The notes beneath the pieces were generated by a model that was not told the DNA's origin, made no database searches, and was given only the letters and a program-made list of their open reading frames with translations. Made by a program: the position numbers and the translations under genes. Below are positions 1 to 8,318 of a DNA stretch of 64,000 bases, piece by piece. The DNA is from Paraburkholderia metrosideri. GTDB taxonomy: Bacteria; Pseudomonadota; Gammaproteobacteria; Burkholderiales; Burkholderiaceae. Within the stretch, counting starts at the first letter, position 1. The number at the start of each line of letters is the position of its first letter. The stretch covers positions 62,001 through 126,000 of the forward strand of contig NZ_CAJHCP010000010.1 of assembly GCF_904848625.1 (NCBI RefSeq). Direction: 5' to 3'.

Positions 1-1
1 G

Positions 2-490
2 GCCGTGATGGTCGTCATGGTCATCGCAACCTGGTTTCTATTGCGACGCACGACAACGGGTCGGCAGCTCTACGCAATGGGCGACAACCCCGAAGCAGCG
101 CGACGCGTAGGGGTCAACATCGGTGCGATGCATTACATCGCGTTCGGCTGGCTCGGCATGATGGCCGGCATCGCCGGACTGATGCAAGCCCACTACGTTC
201 AGGAAGTCGTACCGAACGCGTTTTATGGACGTGAACTGGATGTGCTCGCTGCAGTGGTGCTGGGCGGTGCGAGGTTGGGCGGTGGGAGGGGCACGATTCT
301 CGGGGCCATCCTCGGCATCCTTCTGACCGCCATCACCGCAAATGGCTTGAACCTGCTGGGCATCTCGCCGTACGCGTTCAAGATGATTATCGGTGCCATC
401 ATCCTCATCGCCATTACGTTGTCGAGCGGCGGCTTCGCCAAGCTCGTCGGTGCGCGATTCACGTCACAAAGCGTAAAGGCCTCGTCATGA
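2..490 (+). CDS. Sugar ABC transporter permease, 3' part (RbsC/FrcC type)
   Basis: This is the C-terminal part of an inner-membrane permease of the branched-chain/ribose ABC family (BPD_transp_2). The gene runs off the left edge and reads open from base 2. The visible 160 or so residues hold several hydrophobic helices and the family signature around GDNPEAARRVGVN, the cytoplasmic loop that contacts the ATPase. AAVVLGGARLGGGRGT is the conserved permease segment that follows. Its TGA overlaps the next ATG in an ATGA junction, so the two permeases are translationally coupled and probably pair in one transporter. The binding protein and ATPase are presumably just outside the window. The sugar transported cannot be read from the permease itself. 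Confidence 0.93.
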   Translation, partial: AVMVVMVIATWFLLRRTTTGRQLYAMGDNPEAARRVGVNIGAMHYIAFGWLGMMAGIAGLMQAHYVQEVVPNAFYGRELDVLAAVVLGGARLGGGRGTILGAILGILLTAITANGLNLLGISPYAFKMIIGAIILIAITLSSGGFAKLVGARFTSQSVKASS

Positions 491-1518
491 ACACCTCGAC
501 ATCTCATCGCTCTTTCGCGCCGCATGTACCAGCGGACGTCGCCGGGTTGCTTGGATTTCTCGCCCTGGTTATCGCGGTGCTGAGTTTCGCATCAGACCGA
601 TTTTTCTCGGAGAGCACCTTCGTCTCGGTAGCGTTCCAGTTGCCAGAACTCGGCTTCTTTACGCTGGCGATGCTGATGCCGCTGATTTCCGGTGGCTTCA
701 ATCTTTCGGTGACTTTCACGGCCAACATTTCTGGCCTGGCGATGGCGTGGGTGCTTCGTACCTACGGTGGAGCAGATGCGGGCGCCATCGCCATCATCCT
801 CGGCATTGCTGCCGCATTGGCAACTGGTGCCGCCGCCGGTTGGGTGATGGGGGCCGTCATTGCTCGCACAGGAGCCAGCCCAATCCTCGTCTCGTTGTCG
901 ATGATGATTTTCTTGCGCGGGCTGGGCGAGTTCCTGACGCGTGGCGGTGACATCTCCGGGTTCCCGCCGTTTGTGCGCGAAATGGGTAACGGCGTCTTCC
1001 TGGGCGTACCCATTCCACTGCTGATTTTCCTTGGCTGCGCGTTACTTTGGCACGTCGTGATGACACGGTCGCGGCTGGGTTTCGCGACCCGCATGATTGG
1101 GTCGAACCTTGAGGCGACGCGTTACTCCGGCATCCAGACAACGCGTGCGGTTACCCGAATCTACATGCTGTCAGGGTTGATGTGCGGCGTCGCGGGCGTC
1201 GTGATGGCCGCCCAGTTCAACTCGGTCCGCGTCGGTCATGGCGAAGCGTTTCTCCTCATCTCCGTGCTGGCCTGTTTCCTCGGGCGTGTTGACCCGTTCG
1301 GCGGCTTCGGCCGCGTGGTACCGGTCGTTATCGCTCTCGTGATTCTCCAGGTCATCGCTTCCGGCCTCAACCTGCTCGGCGCCAATCAGCATCTGGCGAC
1401 TGCGTTGTGGGGTGTCTTCCTGCTTGCTGTGATGCTCTTCCGTTGGGCCTGGGCTAACGGCATGTCGAAAACTTTGGTCCGCAAGCGCGCGGCCGCAACT
1501 GAAGGAGTTACACAATGA
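487..1518 (+). CDS. Sugar ABC transporter permease (second subunit)
   Basis: A second permease of the same family, 343 residues, the usual full length. It has about eight to ten hydrophobic stretches after a short cytoplasmic N-terminus and the loop IGSNLEATRYSGI, the counterpart of GDNPEAARRVGV in the upstream subunit. Two non-identical permeases in tandem indicate a heterodimeric channel. The start ATG at 487 overlaps the previous stop, and the stop overlaps the next ATG at 1515, so three genes are stitched together by 4-base overlaps. It belongs to the sugar operon that continues to 4206. Family assignment is firm; substrate unknown. Confidence 0.93.
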   Translation: MNTSTSHRSFAPHVPADVAGLLGFLALVIAVLSFASDRFFSESTFVSVAFQLPELGFFTLAMLMPLISGGFNLSVTFTANISGLAMAWVLRTYGGADAGAIAIILGIAAALATGAAAGWVMGAVIARTGASPILVSLSMMIFLRGLGEFLTRGGDISGFPPFVREMGNGVFLGVPIPLLIFLGCALLWHVVMTRSRLGFATRMIGSNLEATRYSGIQTTRAVTRIYMLSGLMCGVAGVVMAAQFNSVRVGHGEAFLLISVLACFLGRVDPFGGFGRVVPVVIALVILQVIASGLNLLGANQHLATALWGVFLLAVMLFRWAWANGMSKTLVRKRAAATEGVTQ

Positions 1519-2390
1519 ACAAGCTCGGCGTACACGCACTGGTTTGGGCTGGCGACCTCACGCCGGAGTCGACGCGCAAGGTTTTGAGTTCGACGAAAGA
1601 AGCCGGCTTCGACCTCGCGGAACTGTCGCTGCATGGTCCGAAACTCATGGACCTCTCGCTCACGCGGGACCTGCTACAGGAGTATGGGCTCGAAGTAGGT
1701 TGCTCGCGCGGCCTGACTTTCGCAGCGGACGTGTCGAGTGAAGATGCTGCGACGGTCGCTCGCGGGGTGGCGATGCTCGAGGAGGCCATCACTATTACCT
1801 CCGAAATCGGCGGAAAATATTTCGGCGGGATCCTGTACGGCGCGATGGCGAAATACAGTGCACCGGTCACTAAAAAGGGACGCCAGAACGCAATCGACTC
1901 CATCAAGCACATCGCGGATTTTGCGCTGAAGAAGGACGTGAAGCTTGGGCTGGAAGTGGTCAATCGCTACGAAAGCAACCTGCTCAACACGGCATCTCAG
2001 GCATTGGCGTTGATTGACGAAGTCGGCGCGCCAAACGTTGGTGTTCATCTCGACACGTATCATATGAACATCGAGGAATCGGATTTCATGCAGCCGGTTC
2101 TACTGTGCGGCGACCGCCTCGCTTACGTTCATATCGGCGAGAGCAATCGCGGCTACCTCGGCTCCGGAACCATTGACTTCTCGCAGTTCTTCCACGCGCT
2201 CGCAATGGTCGATTACAAAGGGGTCGTCACTTTCGAAAGCTTCTCGTCGACGGTCGTCAATGAAGAGTTGTCCAACGCTCTGGCTATCTGGCGCAACCTG
2301 TGGGACGACGGGATGGACCTCGCAAAGCACGCGCGCGAGTTCATGGCTGGCGGCATCAACGCCGCGGCAAAGGCGAAGGCGCATCACTGA
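1515..2390 (+). CDS. Ketose 3-epimerase-like sugar isomerase/epimerase (TIM barrel)
   Basis: A 291-residue xylose-isomerase-like TIM barrel (AP_endonuc_2 superfamily) closest in pattern to D-tagatose/D-psicose 3-epimerases. Expected metal and catalytic ligands are visible: Glu in GLEVVNRYE, Asp and His in HLDTYHMNIEE, His in YVHIGESNRGYLGSG and Glu in VTFESFSS. Such enzymes interconvert ketohexoses at C3 using Mn2+ or a similar metal in the cytoplasm. A GAAGGAG ribosome site at 1501 and the ATGA overlap fix the start. Lying between sugar permeases and a kinase, it probably turns an imported rare ketose into one that central metabolism can use. An isomerase for a different sugar of the same fold remains possible. 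Confidence 0.85.
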   Translation: MNKLGVHALVWAGDLTPESTRKVLSSTKEAGFDLAELSLHGPKLMDLSLTRDLLQEYGLEVGCSRGLTFAADVSSEDAATVARGVAMLEEAITITSEIGGKYFGGILYGAMAKYSAPVTKKGRQNAIDSIKHIADFALKKDVKLGLEVVNRYESNLLNTASQALALIDEVGAPNVGVHLDTYHMNIEESDFMQPVLLCGDRLAYVHIGESNRGYLGSGTIDFSQFFHALAMVDYKGVVTFESFSSTVVNEELSNALAIWRNLWDDGMDLAKHAREFMAGGINAAAKAKAHH

Positions 2391-2452
2391 ACGCGGCTTG
2401 CAGGTAGCGGGGTATCAGGCCTGCCGGGATTATGATGCACGGGGTACAACGC

Positions 2453-2488
2453 GGCGTCGGCGGGTGCGCTGTAAGGGCTCCCGACGCC
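2453..2488 (+). repeat. Inverted repeat between epimerase and kinase genes
   Basis: GGCGTCGG at 2453-2460 is matched by CCGACGCC at 2481-2488, an 8-bp perfect stem with a 20-base loop, followed by TTAAAAC. It lies in the 116-base gap before the kinase gene. It could be a weak terminator or a structure that tunes expression of the downstream genes. It lacks a proper U-run, so full termination is doubtful. Confidence 0.4.
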
Positions 2489-2506
2489 TTAAAACATAGA
2501 TGGATA

Positions 2507-3133
2507 ATGTCCATGATTGAAGACCGTTATTTGAGCCGGCTGCGGCAGCTGACTACTGGCGGACGTCGCCGCATTCTCGGACTGGTTGGCGCGCCGGGGG
2601 CCGGCAAGTCGACCCTATCTCAGGCGATCCTCGATGCGTTCCCTGGGAAAGTTGTGATTGTCCCGATGGACGGGTTTCATCTGGCGAACGTGGAGCTTGC
2701 TCGCCTGGGTCGGGCATCCCGCAAAGGGGCTGAAGATACATTCGACAGTGCGGGCTATGTCGCGCTGTTGCGTCGGCTGCGCGAGCAGCGTGATGACGAA
2801 ACGGTCTACGCGCCTACGTTCCGTCGCGAGATAGAAGAGCCCATCGCCAACGCGATTCCGGTCGCGCCCGATACGCCGCTCGTCATTACCGAAGGCAACT
2901 ACCTGCTGTTCGAACACGGCCACTGGAAAGGCGTTCGGCCCCTGCTCGACGAAGTCTGGTACGTCAATGTCGACTCAGCTTTGCGCCAGCAACGGCTCGT
3001 CAGCCGTCACATGAGCTTCGGTCGTGACGAGGACGCAGCGAAACAATGGGTTGAGCACACCGACGAGGTCAACGCGCGCCTGATTGATGCCACGCGGGAC
3101 CGCGCGGATGTCCAGTTCAGCTGGTCATCATAG
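2507..3133 (+). CDS. P-loop nucleoside/sugar kinase family protein (FrcK/uridine-kinase-like)
   Basis: A P-loop NTPase with Walker A LVGAPGAGKSTLSQA near residue 30, VVIVPMDGFHLAN (the Asp-Gly-Phe-His motif of the uridine kinase/pantothenate kinase group) and a later TEGNYLLFEHGHWKG. Members of this group sit in sugar ABC operons (FrcK in rhizobia) and are taken to phosphorylate the imported sugar or a nucleoside. The open frame extends upstream to 2432, but that extension lacks family-like sequence; ATG 2507, or ATG 2513 two codons later, matches the usual N-terminus. No good ribosome site is visible before either. The product is about 208 residues. Its place after permeases and epimerase suggests a sugar kinase; the substrate is inference. 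Confidence 0.82.
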   Translation: MSMIEDRYLSRLRQLTTGGRRRILGLVGAPGAGKSTLSQAILDAFPGKVVIVPMDGFHLANVELARLGRASRKGAEDTFDSAGYVALLRRLREQRDDETVYAPTFRREIEEPIANAIPVAPDTPLVITEGNYLLFEHGHWKGVRPLLDEVWYVNVDSALRQQRLVSRHMSFGRDEDAAKQWVEHTDEVNARLIDATRDRADVQFSWSS

Positions 3134-3225
3134 GGTGACCAGTCTGGTCTGACGTCCGCACAAGCTATTGCGCTGCGTAGCCGCCTGGCATGCGGTTCCT
3201 TTTACGAAACTGACTAACCGACACA

Positions 3226-4206
3226 ATGGACCAAATCGAGCGCTGGAAGCTTAGGTGGGAACACGGTGAGGCGGAGATCCAGTCACTGGGCGGCATGCTC
3301 GCGCCGGTGCGTTTTGACATCGGCGAAGGACGCTCTGTCTCCCCCATGCAGGTGGCCCCCTGGACCGATGACGGCAGCCAGCACGGACTGATGCGTGCGC
3401 TGCGTGGCGAATGGCCCTGCCTGCCGTTCGGGATGGTCGAGGCGCCTGCAGGTCTTCCTGATGGGTTTGGTCGTCGCGACGCCAGTGACGGATGGGTTCA
3501 CGGGTACGGTGCGAATCACATGTGGACACTGGTGAATCAGACCGCCCACATGCTGATGATCCAAGTCGCGTATCCGGCCGACAGTGCGATCGAAAGACTT
3601 GAGCGTAAGGTCGAGGCCGACCCGAATGCGCCGTCGTTGCTCGTGTCGCTTACGGTGCACGCGCGGCGCGACGTCGTGATGCCGTTCGCTCTGCATCCGA
3701 CCTTTGCCGTCCCCGACGGCGGCGTGGAGCTTATTGGTTGCTCCAGCCAGTCCATCTATAGCTATCCGGTCCCGCCGGAGCCCGGCATCTCGCAGATTCT
3801 GCCGAACCGTGCGTTTGCGTCCCTGACAGAAGTCCCGACGACGAAGGGTCCGTTGAACGCTTCCCGACTGCCATTGGCGGAAAGCACCGAAGAGCTGATG
3901 CAGATTTCCGGATGTGAGCCACCTTTTATCTTGCGGTATCCAGCGGAGCATGCGGATGTGAGCCTCGACTGGAACGCCAGCGAGCTACCCGATGCGCTGC
4001 TGTGGATTAGCAACGGCGGCCGCACTCACGAACCTTGGGCGGGACGGCATTTCGCTGTGGGTGTCGAGCCGCTCAACAGTTTTTTCGACCTCGGCCGAGT
4101 GGTGACTCCTCCTGCCAGCCATCCACTCGCCAACCGTTCCGGCTTGGTTTTCAAGGCAGACACACCACGGACAATCACGTACCGCCTGTCGGCGCGGGCA
4201 CTGTGA
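3226..4206 (+). CDS. Aldose 1-epimerase-like protein (galactose mutarotase fold)
   Basis: A 326-residue protein of the galactose-mutarotase-like beta-sandwich family. Family features are the His in FALHPTFAVPDGGVEL, the late acidic motif GVEPLNSFFDLG that carries the general-base Glu of mutarotases, and many short beta-strand-like segments. Such enzymes equilibrate alpha and beta anomers of sugars before a stereospecific enzyme acts. It is the last clear gene of the sugar operon, 92 bases after the kinase gene. An unspecialised carbohydrate-binding role is possible because the family is sequence-diverse. Confidence 0.82.
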   Translation: MDQIERWKLRWEHGEAEIQSLGGMLAPVRFDIGEGRSVSPMQVAPWTDDGSQHGLMRALRGEWPCLPFGMVEAPAGLPDGFGRRDASDGWVHGYGANHMWTLVNQTAHMLMIQVAYPADSAIERLERKVEADPNAPSLLVSLTVHARRDVVMPFALHPTFAVPDGGVELIGCSSQSIYSYPVPPEPGISQILPNRAFASLTEVPTTKGPLNASRLPLAESTEELMQISGCEPPFILRYPAEHADVSLDWNASELPDALLWISNGGRTHEPWAGRHFAVGVEPLNSFFDLGRVVTPPASHPLANRSGLVFKADTPRTITYRLSARAL

Positions 4207-4295
4207 AGACCTGGTTCATTTTTACGGCGGGGGGCCGCGCGTTATCTGGCGAGCGAGCGTGCGTGCACAAGAAAAAGAAGTAGGAGATTTTAACC

Positions 4296-4403
4296 ATGCC
4301 GCGCTCGACGTCGCGAAAGCCGGCACGCTCAAAAGGGCGCCGCGCCCATCAGCAGATTCTGCACGATGCTGATTCTGAATGCGCTCATGCGAAAACAGCA
4401 TGA
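4296..4403 (+). CDS. Possible 35-residue ORF or gene remnant
   Basis: In the 384-base gap between the sugar and aryl-CoA operons, a TAGGAGATTT ribosome-site-like run precedes an ATG that opens a 35-residue basic ORF (MPRSTSRKPARSKGRR at the start). Shortly before its stop, another frame opens at 4367 with ILNALMRKQHELGKPPLTA, which looks more protein-like than the end of the first frame. This may be the frameshifted tail of a lost gene, perhaps a transposase fragment, or a chance ORF. The rest of the gap holds only the promoter at 4527. Confidence 0.25.
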   Translation: MPRSTSRKPARSKGRRAHQQILHDADSECAHAKTA

Positions 4404-4526
4404 GTTGGGCAAGCCGCCGCTTACAGCGCGTCAGGTCCGTTCGACCATCTATATTTCTGCTCGACCGATTCTATTTCTTTCGATCACATCGTCGCCCCAG
4501 ACCACCCTCCCTCACCACACATTTAC

Positions 4527-4555
4527 TTGACATCTAAACTATCAAGGCCTAAATT
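4527..4555 (+). promoter_or_regulatory. Sigma70-type promoter of the aryl-CoA operon
   Basis: A perfect TTGACA at 4527-4532 is followed after 17 bases by TAAATT at 4550-4555 (4 of 6 matches to TATAAT), ending 35 bases before the operon's first ATG at 4591. A purine-rich TTGGGGAAC lies just before that ATG. The stretch is clearly AT-richer than its surroundings. The MarR-type regulator encoded third in the operon is the obvious candidate to bind here, but no clean palindrome was found. Confidence 0.6.
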
Positions 4556-4590
4556 AATCCCCATAGCAGAGTCCACATTGGGGAACAAGC

Positions 4591-6963
4591 ATGCGCATTG
4601 TCTGTATCGGCGGCGGTCCGGCGGGGCTGTACTTTGGCCTCTTGATGAAACGCCGCAACCCAGACTACGAAGTCACGGTCGTCGAGCGCAACCGCCCCTA
4701 CGACACTTTCGGCTGGGGCGTGGTGTTCTCCGACCAGACCCTCGGCAACCTGCGCGCCGCCGACGCCCCTAGCGCCGACGCCATCCTGCAGGCGTTCAAT
4801 CACTGGGACGACATCGAAATAAATTTTCGCGGTGAGCACATCCGCTCGTCGGGCCACGGTTTCTGCGGCATCGGCCGCAAACGTCTGTTGAACATCCTGC
4901 AGGCACGCTGCGAAGAACTCGGCGTCAAACTGGTTTTCGAAACTCAGGTCACCGACGACAGCGTCTACGAAGCCGATCTGATCATCGCGTGCGACGGCCT
5001 GAACAGCGCGGTCCGCCAAAAGTACGCTGCCACGTATCAGCCCGACATCGACCTGCGCGACTGCCGCTTTGTCTGGCTCGGCACGAAGAAACTCTTCGAC
5101 GCGTTCACCTTCGCCTTCGAAGAAACCGAATTCGGCTGGTTCCAGGCACATGGGTATCGTTTCGACGATCAGACCTCCACCTTCATCGTCGAAACCCCTG
5201 AGCGCGTGTGGCGTGCCGCCGGTCTCGACGAGATGAGCAAGGAAGACAGCATCGCCTTCTGCGAGAAGCTGTTCGCGAAGTATCTGGACGGCAACGCGCT
5301 GTTATCGAACGCCGCGCATTTGCGCGGCTCGTCACAGTGGATCCGTTTTCCGCGCGTCGTCAACGGGGAATGGGTGCATTGGCGCGATAACGCCAACGGC
5401 ACACAAACGCCAATCGTCCTGATGGGCGACGCTGCACATACCGCGCATTTCTCAATCGGATCGGGCACCAAGCTCGCGCTCGAAGACGCCATTGAACTCG
5501 CGAACAGCATCGGCGCCCATCCCGGCAATCTGCCCGCCGCACTGAAGCACTACACGGAGGTACGCAGCATCGGCGTGTTGCGTATTCAGAACGCCGCACG
5601 CAATTCGACCGAATGGTTCGAAAACGTCGATCGCTATACGTCGTTCGAGCCGGAACAGTTTGCGTATTCGTTGCTCACACGCTCACAACGCATCTCGCAC
5701 GAAAACCTGCGTGAACGCGACGCGCACTATCTTTCAGGCTTCGAAGACTGGCTCGCGAAACGTTCCGGTGTAGAACGCGCGCCGGAAAAGCATTCGGTCC
5801 CACCCATGTTCACGCCGTTCAAACTGCGCGGGCTGACGCTGAAAAATCGCGTCGTCGTGTCGCCGATGGCCCAGTATTCGGCAGTCGACGGTATTGCCGG
5901 TGACTATCATCTGATGCACCTCGGCGCACGCGCAATGGGCGGCGCTGCGCTGGTAATGACGGAGATGACCTGCGTGTCGCCTGAAGCGCGCATCACGCCT
6001 GCCTGTCCCGGCATGTACGCACCGGAGCATCTCGCTGCGTGGAAGCGCATTGTCGACCTCGTGCACAGTCAGTCGGATGCAAAAATCGGCATTCAGCTCG
6101 GGCACTCGGGCGCGAAAGGGTCGACACGCGTCGCGTGGGAAGGCATCGATCAACCGCTCGCCGAAGGCAATTGGCCGCTTGTTTCAGCCTCGCCGCAACA
6201 GTATGTGCGCGACATCAGCCAGCATTCACACGAAGCCACTCGCGACGAATTGCGCGAAATCGAAGCGCAATTCGTCCGCGCCACGCAGATGTCGGCTGAA
6301 GCCGGGTTCGACTGGCTCGAACTGCACTGCGCACACGGCTATTTCCTGTCGAGCTTCTTGTCACCGCTGACCAATCAGCGCACCGACGAATACGGCGGCT
6401 CGCTCGAAAACCGGCTGCGTTATCCGCTTCAGCTCTTCCAGGCGATCCGCGCCGTCTGGCCGCAAGACAAGCCGATTTCCGTGCGTATTTCCGCTAACGA
6501 TTGGGTCGAAGGTGGCACGACACCGGACGACGCCGTGCAGATAGCGCGCGCGTTCAAGGCCGCAGGCGCGGACATGATCGACGTGTCGTCGGGTCAGGTG
6601 AGCAAGGCAGAGAAGCCCGTGTATGGCCGGATGTTCCAGACACCGTTCGCCGACCGCGTGCGTAACGAAGCGGGTATCGCGACCATCGCGGTCGGCGCGA
6701 TCTCCGAAGCGGACCACGTGAACAGCATTATTGCGGCGGGTCGCGCGGACCTGTGTGCGATTGCACGCCCTCATCTGGCGAATCCGTCGTGGACGCTGAA
6801 CGAAGCCGCAAAGATCGGCTATTTCGATGTGATGTGGCCGAAGCCCTACACCGCCGCGAAATCGCAACTTGAACGCAACCTGGAACGCGAGCGTGCGCAG
6901 GCCGCCGCCAATGCAGGCCTGTCGCCACAAGAGCGCGCGCAACGCGCGGAGGGAACGACGTGA
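4591..6963 (+). CDS. Fused aryl-CoA flavin monooxygenase / Old Yellow Enzyme (2-aminobenzoyl-CoA monooxygenase/reductase type)
   Basis: A 790-residue fusion. Residues 1-380 are an FAD monooxygenase of the aromatic hydroxylase family: dinucleotide-binding CIGGGPAGLYFGLLMKRR at the N-terminus and the FAD-contacting LMGDAAHTAHFSIGSGTKLA near 280. Residues 405-770 are an Old Yellow Enzyme FMN domain starting FTPFKLRGLTLKNRVVVSPM, with ELHCAHGYFLSSFLSPLTN and a TDEYGGSLENR loop. This architecture is that of 2-aminobenzoyl-CoA monooxygenase/reductase, which oxygenates and then reduces the ring; close homologues are also named salicylyl-CoA 5-hydroxylase/oxidoreductase. The neighbouring CoA ligase, acyl-CoA dehydrogenase and RidA favour anthranilate. 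It leads the operon and overlaps the next gene. Confidence 0.9.
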   Translation: MRIVCIGGGPAGLYFGLLMKRRNPDYEVTVVERNRPYDTFGWGVVFSDQTLGNLRAADAPSADAILQAFNHWDDIEINFRGEHIRSSGHGFCGIGRKRLLNILQARCEELGVKLVFETQVTDDSVYEADLIIACDGLNSAVRQKYAATYQPDIDLRDCRFVWLGTKKLFDAFTFAFEETEFGWFQAHGYRFDDQTSTFIVETPERVWRAAGLDEMSKEDSIAFCEKLFAKYLDGNALLSNAAHLRGSSQWIRFPRVVNGEWVHWRDNANGTQTPIVLMGDAAHTAHFSIGSGTKLALEDAIELANSIGAHPGNLPAALKHYTEVRSIGVLRIQNAARNSTEWFENVDRYTSFEPEQFAYSLLTRSQRISHENLRERDAHYLSGFEDWLAKRSGVERAPEKHSVPPMFTPFKLRGLTLKNRVVVSPMAQYSAVDGIAGDYHLMHLGARAMGGAALVMTEMTCVSPEARITPACPGMYAPEHLAAWKRIVDLVHSQSDAKIGIQLGHSGAKGSTRVAWEGIDQPLAEGNWPLVSASPQQYVRDISQHSHEATRDELREIEAQFVRATQMSAEAGFDWLELHCAHGYFLSSFLSPLTNQRTDEYGGSLENRLRYPLQLFQAIRAVWPQDKPISVRISANDWVEGGTTPDDAVQIARAFKAAGADMIDVSSGQVSKAEKPVYGRMFQTPFADRVRNEAGIATIAVGAISEADHVNSIIAAGRADLCAIARPHLANPSWTLNEAAKIGYFDVMWPKPYTAAKSQLERNLERERAQAAANAGLSPQERAQRAEGTT

Positions 6964-7736
6964 ACACCCCTATTCAATCGACACTCGCGGGCCAACATGC
7001 GGTGGTCACCGGCGGCGGCAGCGGCATTGGCGCTGCGGTCGCCGAGGCGCTGTTGCGTGCGGGCGCACGCGTCACGTTGATGGGCCGCAATGTGCAACGA
7101 CTCGACACGCAGCGCGAAAAATGCAGCGCACTCGGCGATGTTGCATGCATCGGCGTCGACGTCACGCAGGAAGAGTCGGTTGCAAACGCATTCGCTCAGG
7201 CGGGTGCCGTCGACATCCTCATCAACAACGCGGGTCAGGCACAAGCCGCACCGTTCACGCACACCGACATGACGCTGTGGCAGCGCATGCTCCAGGTGAA
7301 CCTTACTGGCGTCTTTCTCGGCACGCGTGCGGTGTTGCCGGGCATGCTGGAACGCGGTCACGGCCGGATCGTCAACGTTGCCAGTACGGCAGGGCAAATC
7401 GGTTACGCGTACGTCGCCGCATACTGCGCCGCGAAACACGGCGTGATTGGTCTCACGCGATCACTCGCGCTGGAAGTCGCCACCCGCGGCGTCACAGTCA
7501 ACGCGGTGTGTCCCGGCTACACGGAGACCGAACTGCTGCACGCATCGCTCGAACAGATCACCAGCAACACCTCCCGCACCGAACAGCAGGCCCGCGAAGC
7601 CTTACTGCGTTCCAATCCGCAACATCGTTTCGTGAGCCCCGAGCAGGTCGCTAATAGCGTGCTGTGGCTGTGCCAGCCCGGCTCGGACGCAATCACGGGG
7701 CAATCCGTTTCCATCTCTGGTGGAGAAGTCATGTGA
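6960..7736 (+). CDS. SDR family oxidoreductase
   Basis: A 258-residue classical short-chain dehydrogenase: cofactor site VVTGGGSGIGAAVAEAL near residue 15, NNAG near 90, catalytic Ser in VNVASTAGQIG and the YCAAK Tyr/Lys pair. In this operon it probably oxidises or reduces a hydroxy or oxo group on the cyclic acyl-CoA made by the upstream enzyme. Translation starts at GTG 6960, which overlaps the upstream TGA; GGAGG lies seven bases before it. The position of the reaction in the pathway is inferred. Confidence 0.9.
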   Translation: MNTPIQSTLAGQHAVVTGGGSGIGAAVAEALLRAGARVTLMGRNVQRLDTQREKCSALGDVACIGVDVTQEESVANAFAQAGAVDILINNAGQAQAAPFTHTDMTLWQRMLQVNLTGVFLGTRAVLPGMLERGHGRIVNVASTAGQIGYAYVAAYCAAKHGVIGLTRSLALEVATRGVTVNAVCPGYTETELLHASLEQITSNTSRTEQQAREALLRSNPQHRFVSPEQVANSVLWLCQPGSDAITGQSVSISGGEVM

Positions 7737-8293
7737 CCAAGTCACCGAACATCAAGAAGCCCGCTGTCACAGCCGAAACGAAATCGCCGCGCAAAGGCGT
7801 CGCGAAACCTGCGGAGAATGTCGTGGACCTCGAAATGAGTACGGGCGCGGACAGTCACATGGGTCTGCGTCTATGGTTGCGCATGCTGACTACGACCAAC
7901 CTCGTGCAGGCCGAGTTGCGCAAACGTCTGCGTAACGAATTCGACACCACGTTGCCGCGTTTCGACCTGATGGCGCAGCTCGAGCGTCATCCAGAAGGCC
8001 TGAAGATGACGGAGTTGTCGCGACGGCTGATGGTCACTGGCGGCAACGTCACGGGCATTACAGATCAACTGGAAAAAGAAGGCCTTGTTTCGCGCGACAC
8101 GGATCCGAACGACCGACGTTCGATCAGCGTGTGCCTGACGCCAGCAGGCCGCAAGGCATTCGACAAGATGGCAGTGGCGCACGAGCAATGGGTCGTCGAA
8201 CTATTTGGCGGGCTGAGTCTCGACGAGAAATCGCGTACCCATCAACGCCTTGGCAAGCTCAAGCAACATCTGCTCGACAGTCTGAAAGACTGA
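7733..8293 (+). CDS. MarR family transcriptional regulator
   Basis: A MarR-type winged-helix regulator of about 186 residues with a 40-residue basic, low-complexity N-terminal extension before the core (LRLWLRMLTTTNLVQAELR onward). Recognition-helix region: MTELSRRLMVTGGNVTGITD; wing: DTDPNDRRSISVCLTPAGRK. A GTG start at 7733 overlaps the stop of the SDR gene and has a good GGTGGAG site; the frame is open further upstream but that part is shadow sequence. Regulators of this family in aryl-CoA operons usually repress and are released by the CoA thioester. Here it sits inside the operon, so it would control its own level. Confidence 0.9.
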   Translation: MTKSPNIKKPAVTAETKSPRKGVAKPAENVVDLEMSTGADSHMGLRLWLRMLTTTNLVQAELRKRLRNEFDTTLPRFDLMAQLERHPEGLKMTELSRRLMVTGGNVTGITDQLEKEGLVSRDTDPNDRRSISVCLTPAGRKAFDKMAVAHEQWVVELFGGLSLDEKSRTHQRLGKLKQHLLDSLKD

Positions 8294-8318
8294 CGCGCAC
8301 AGAACTGGAGGAGACACC

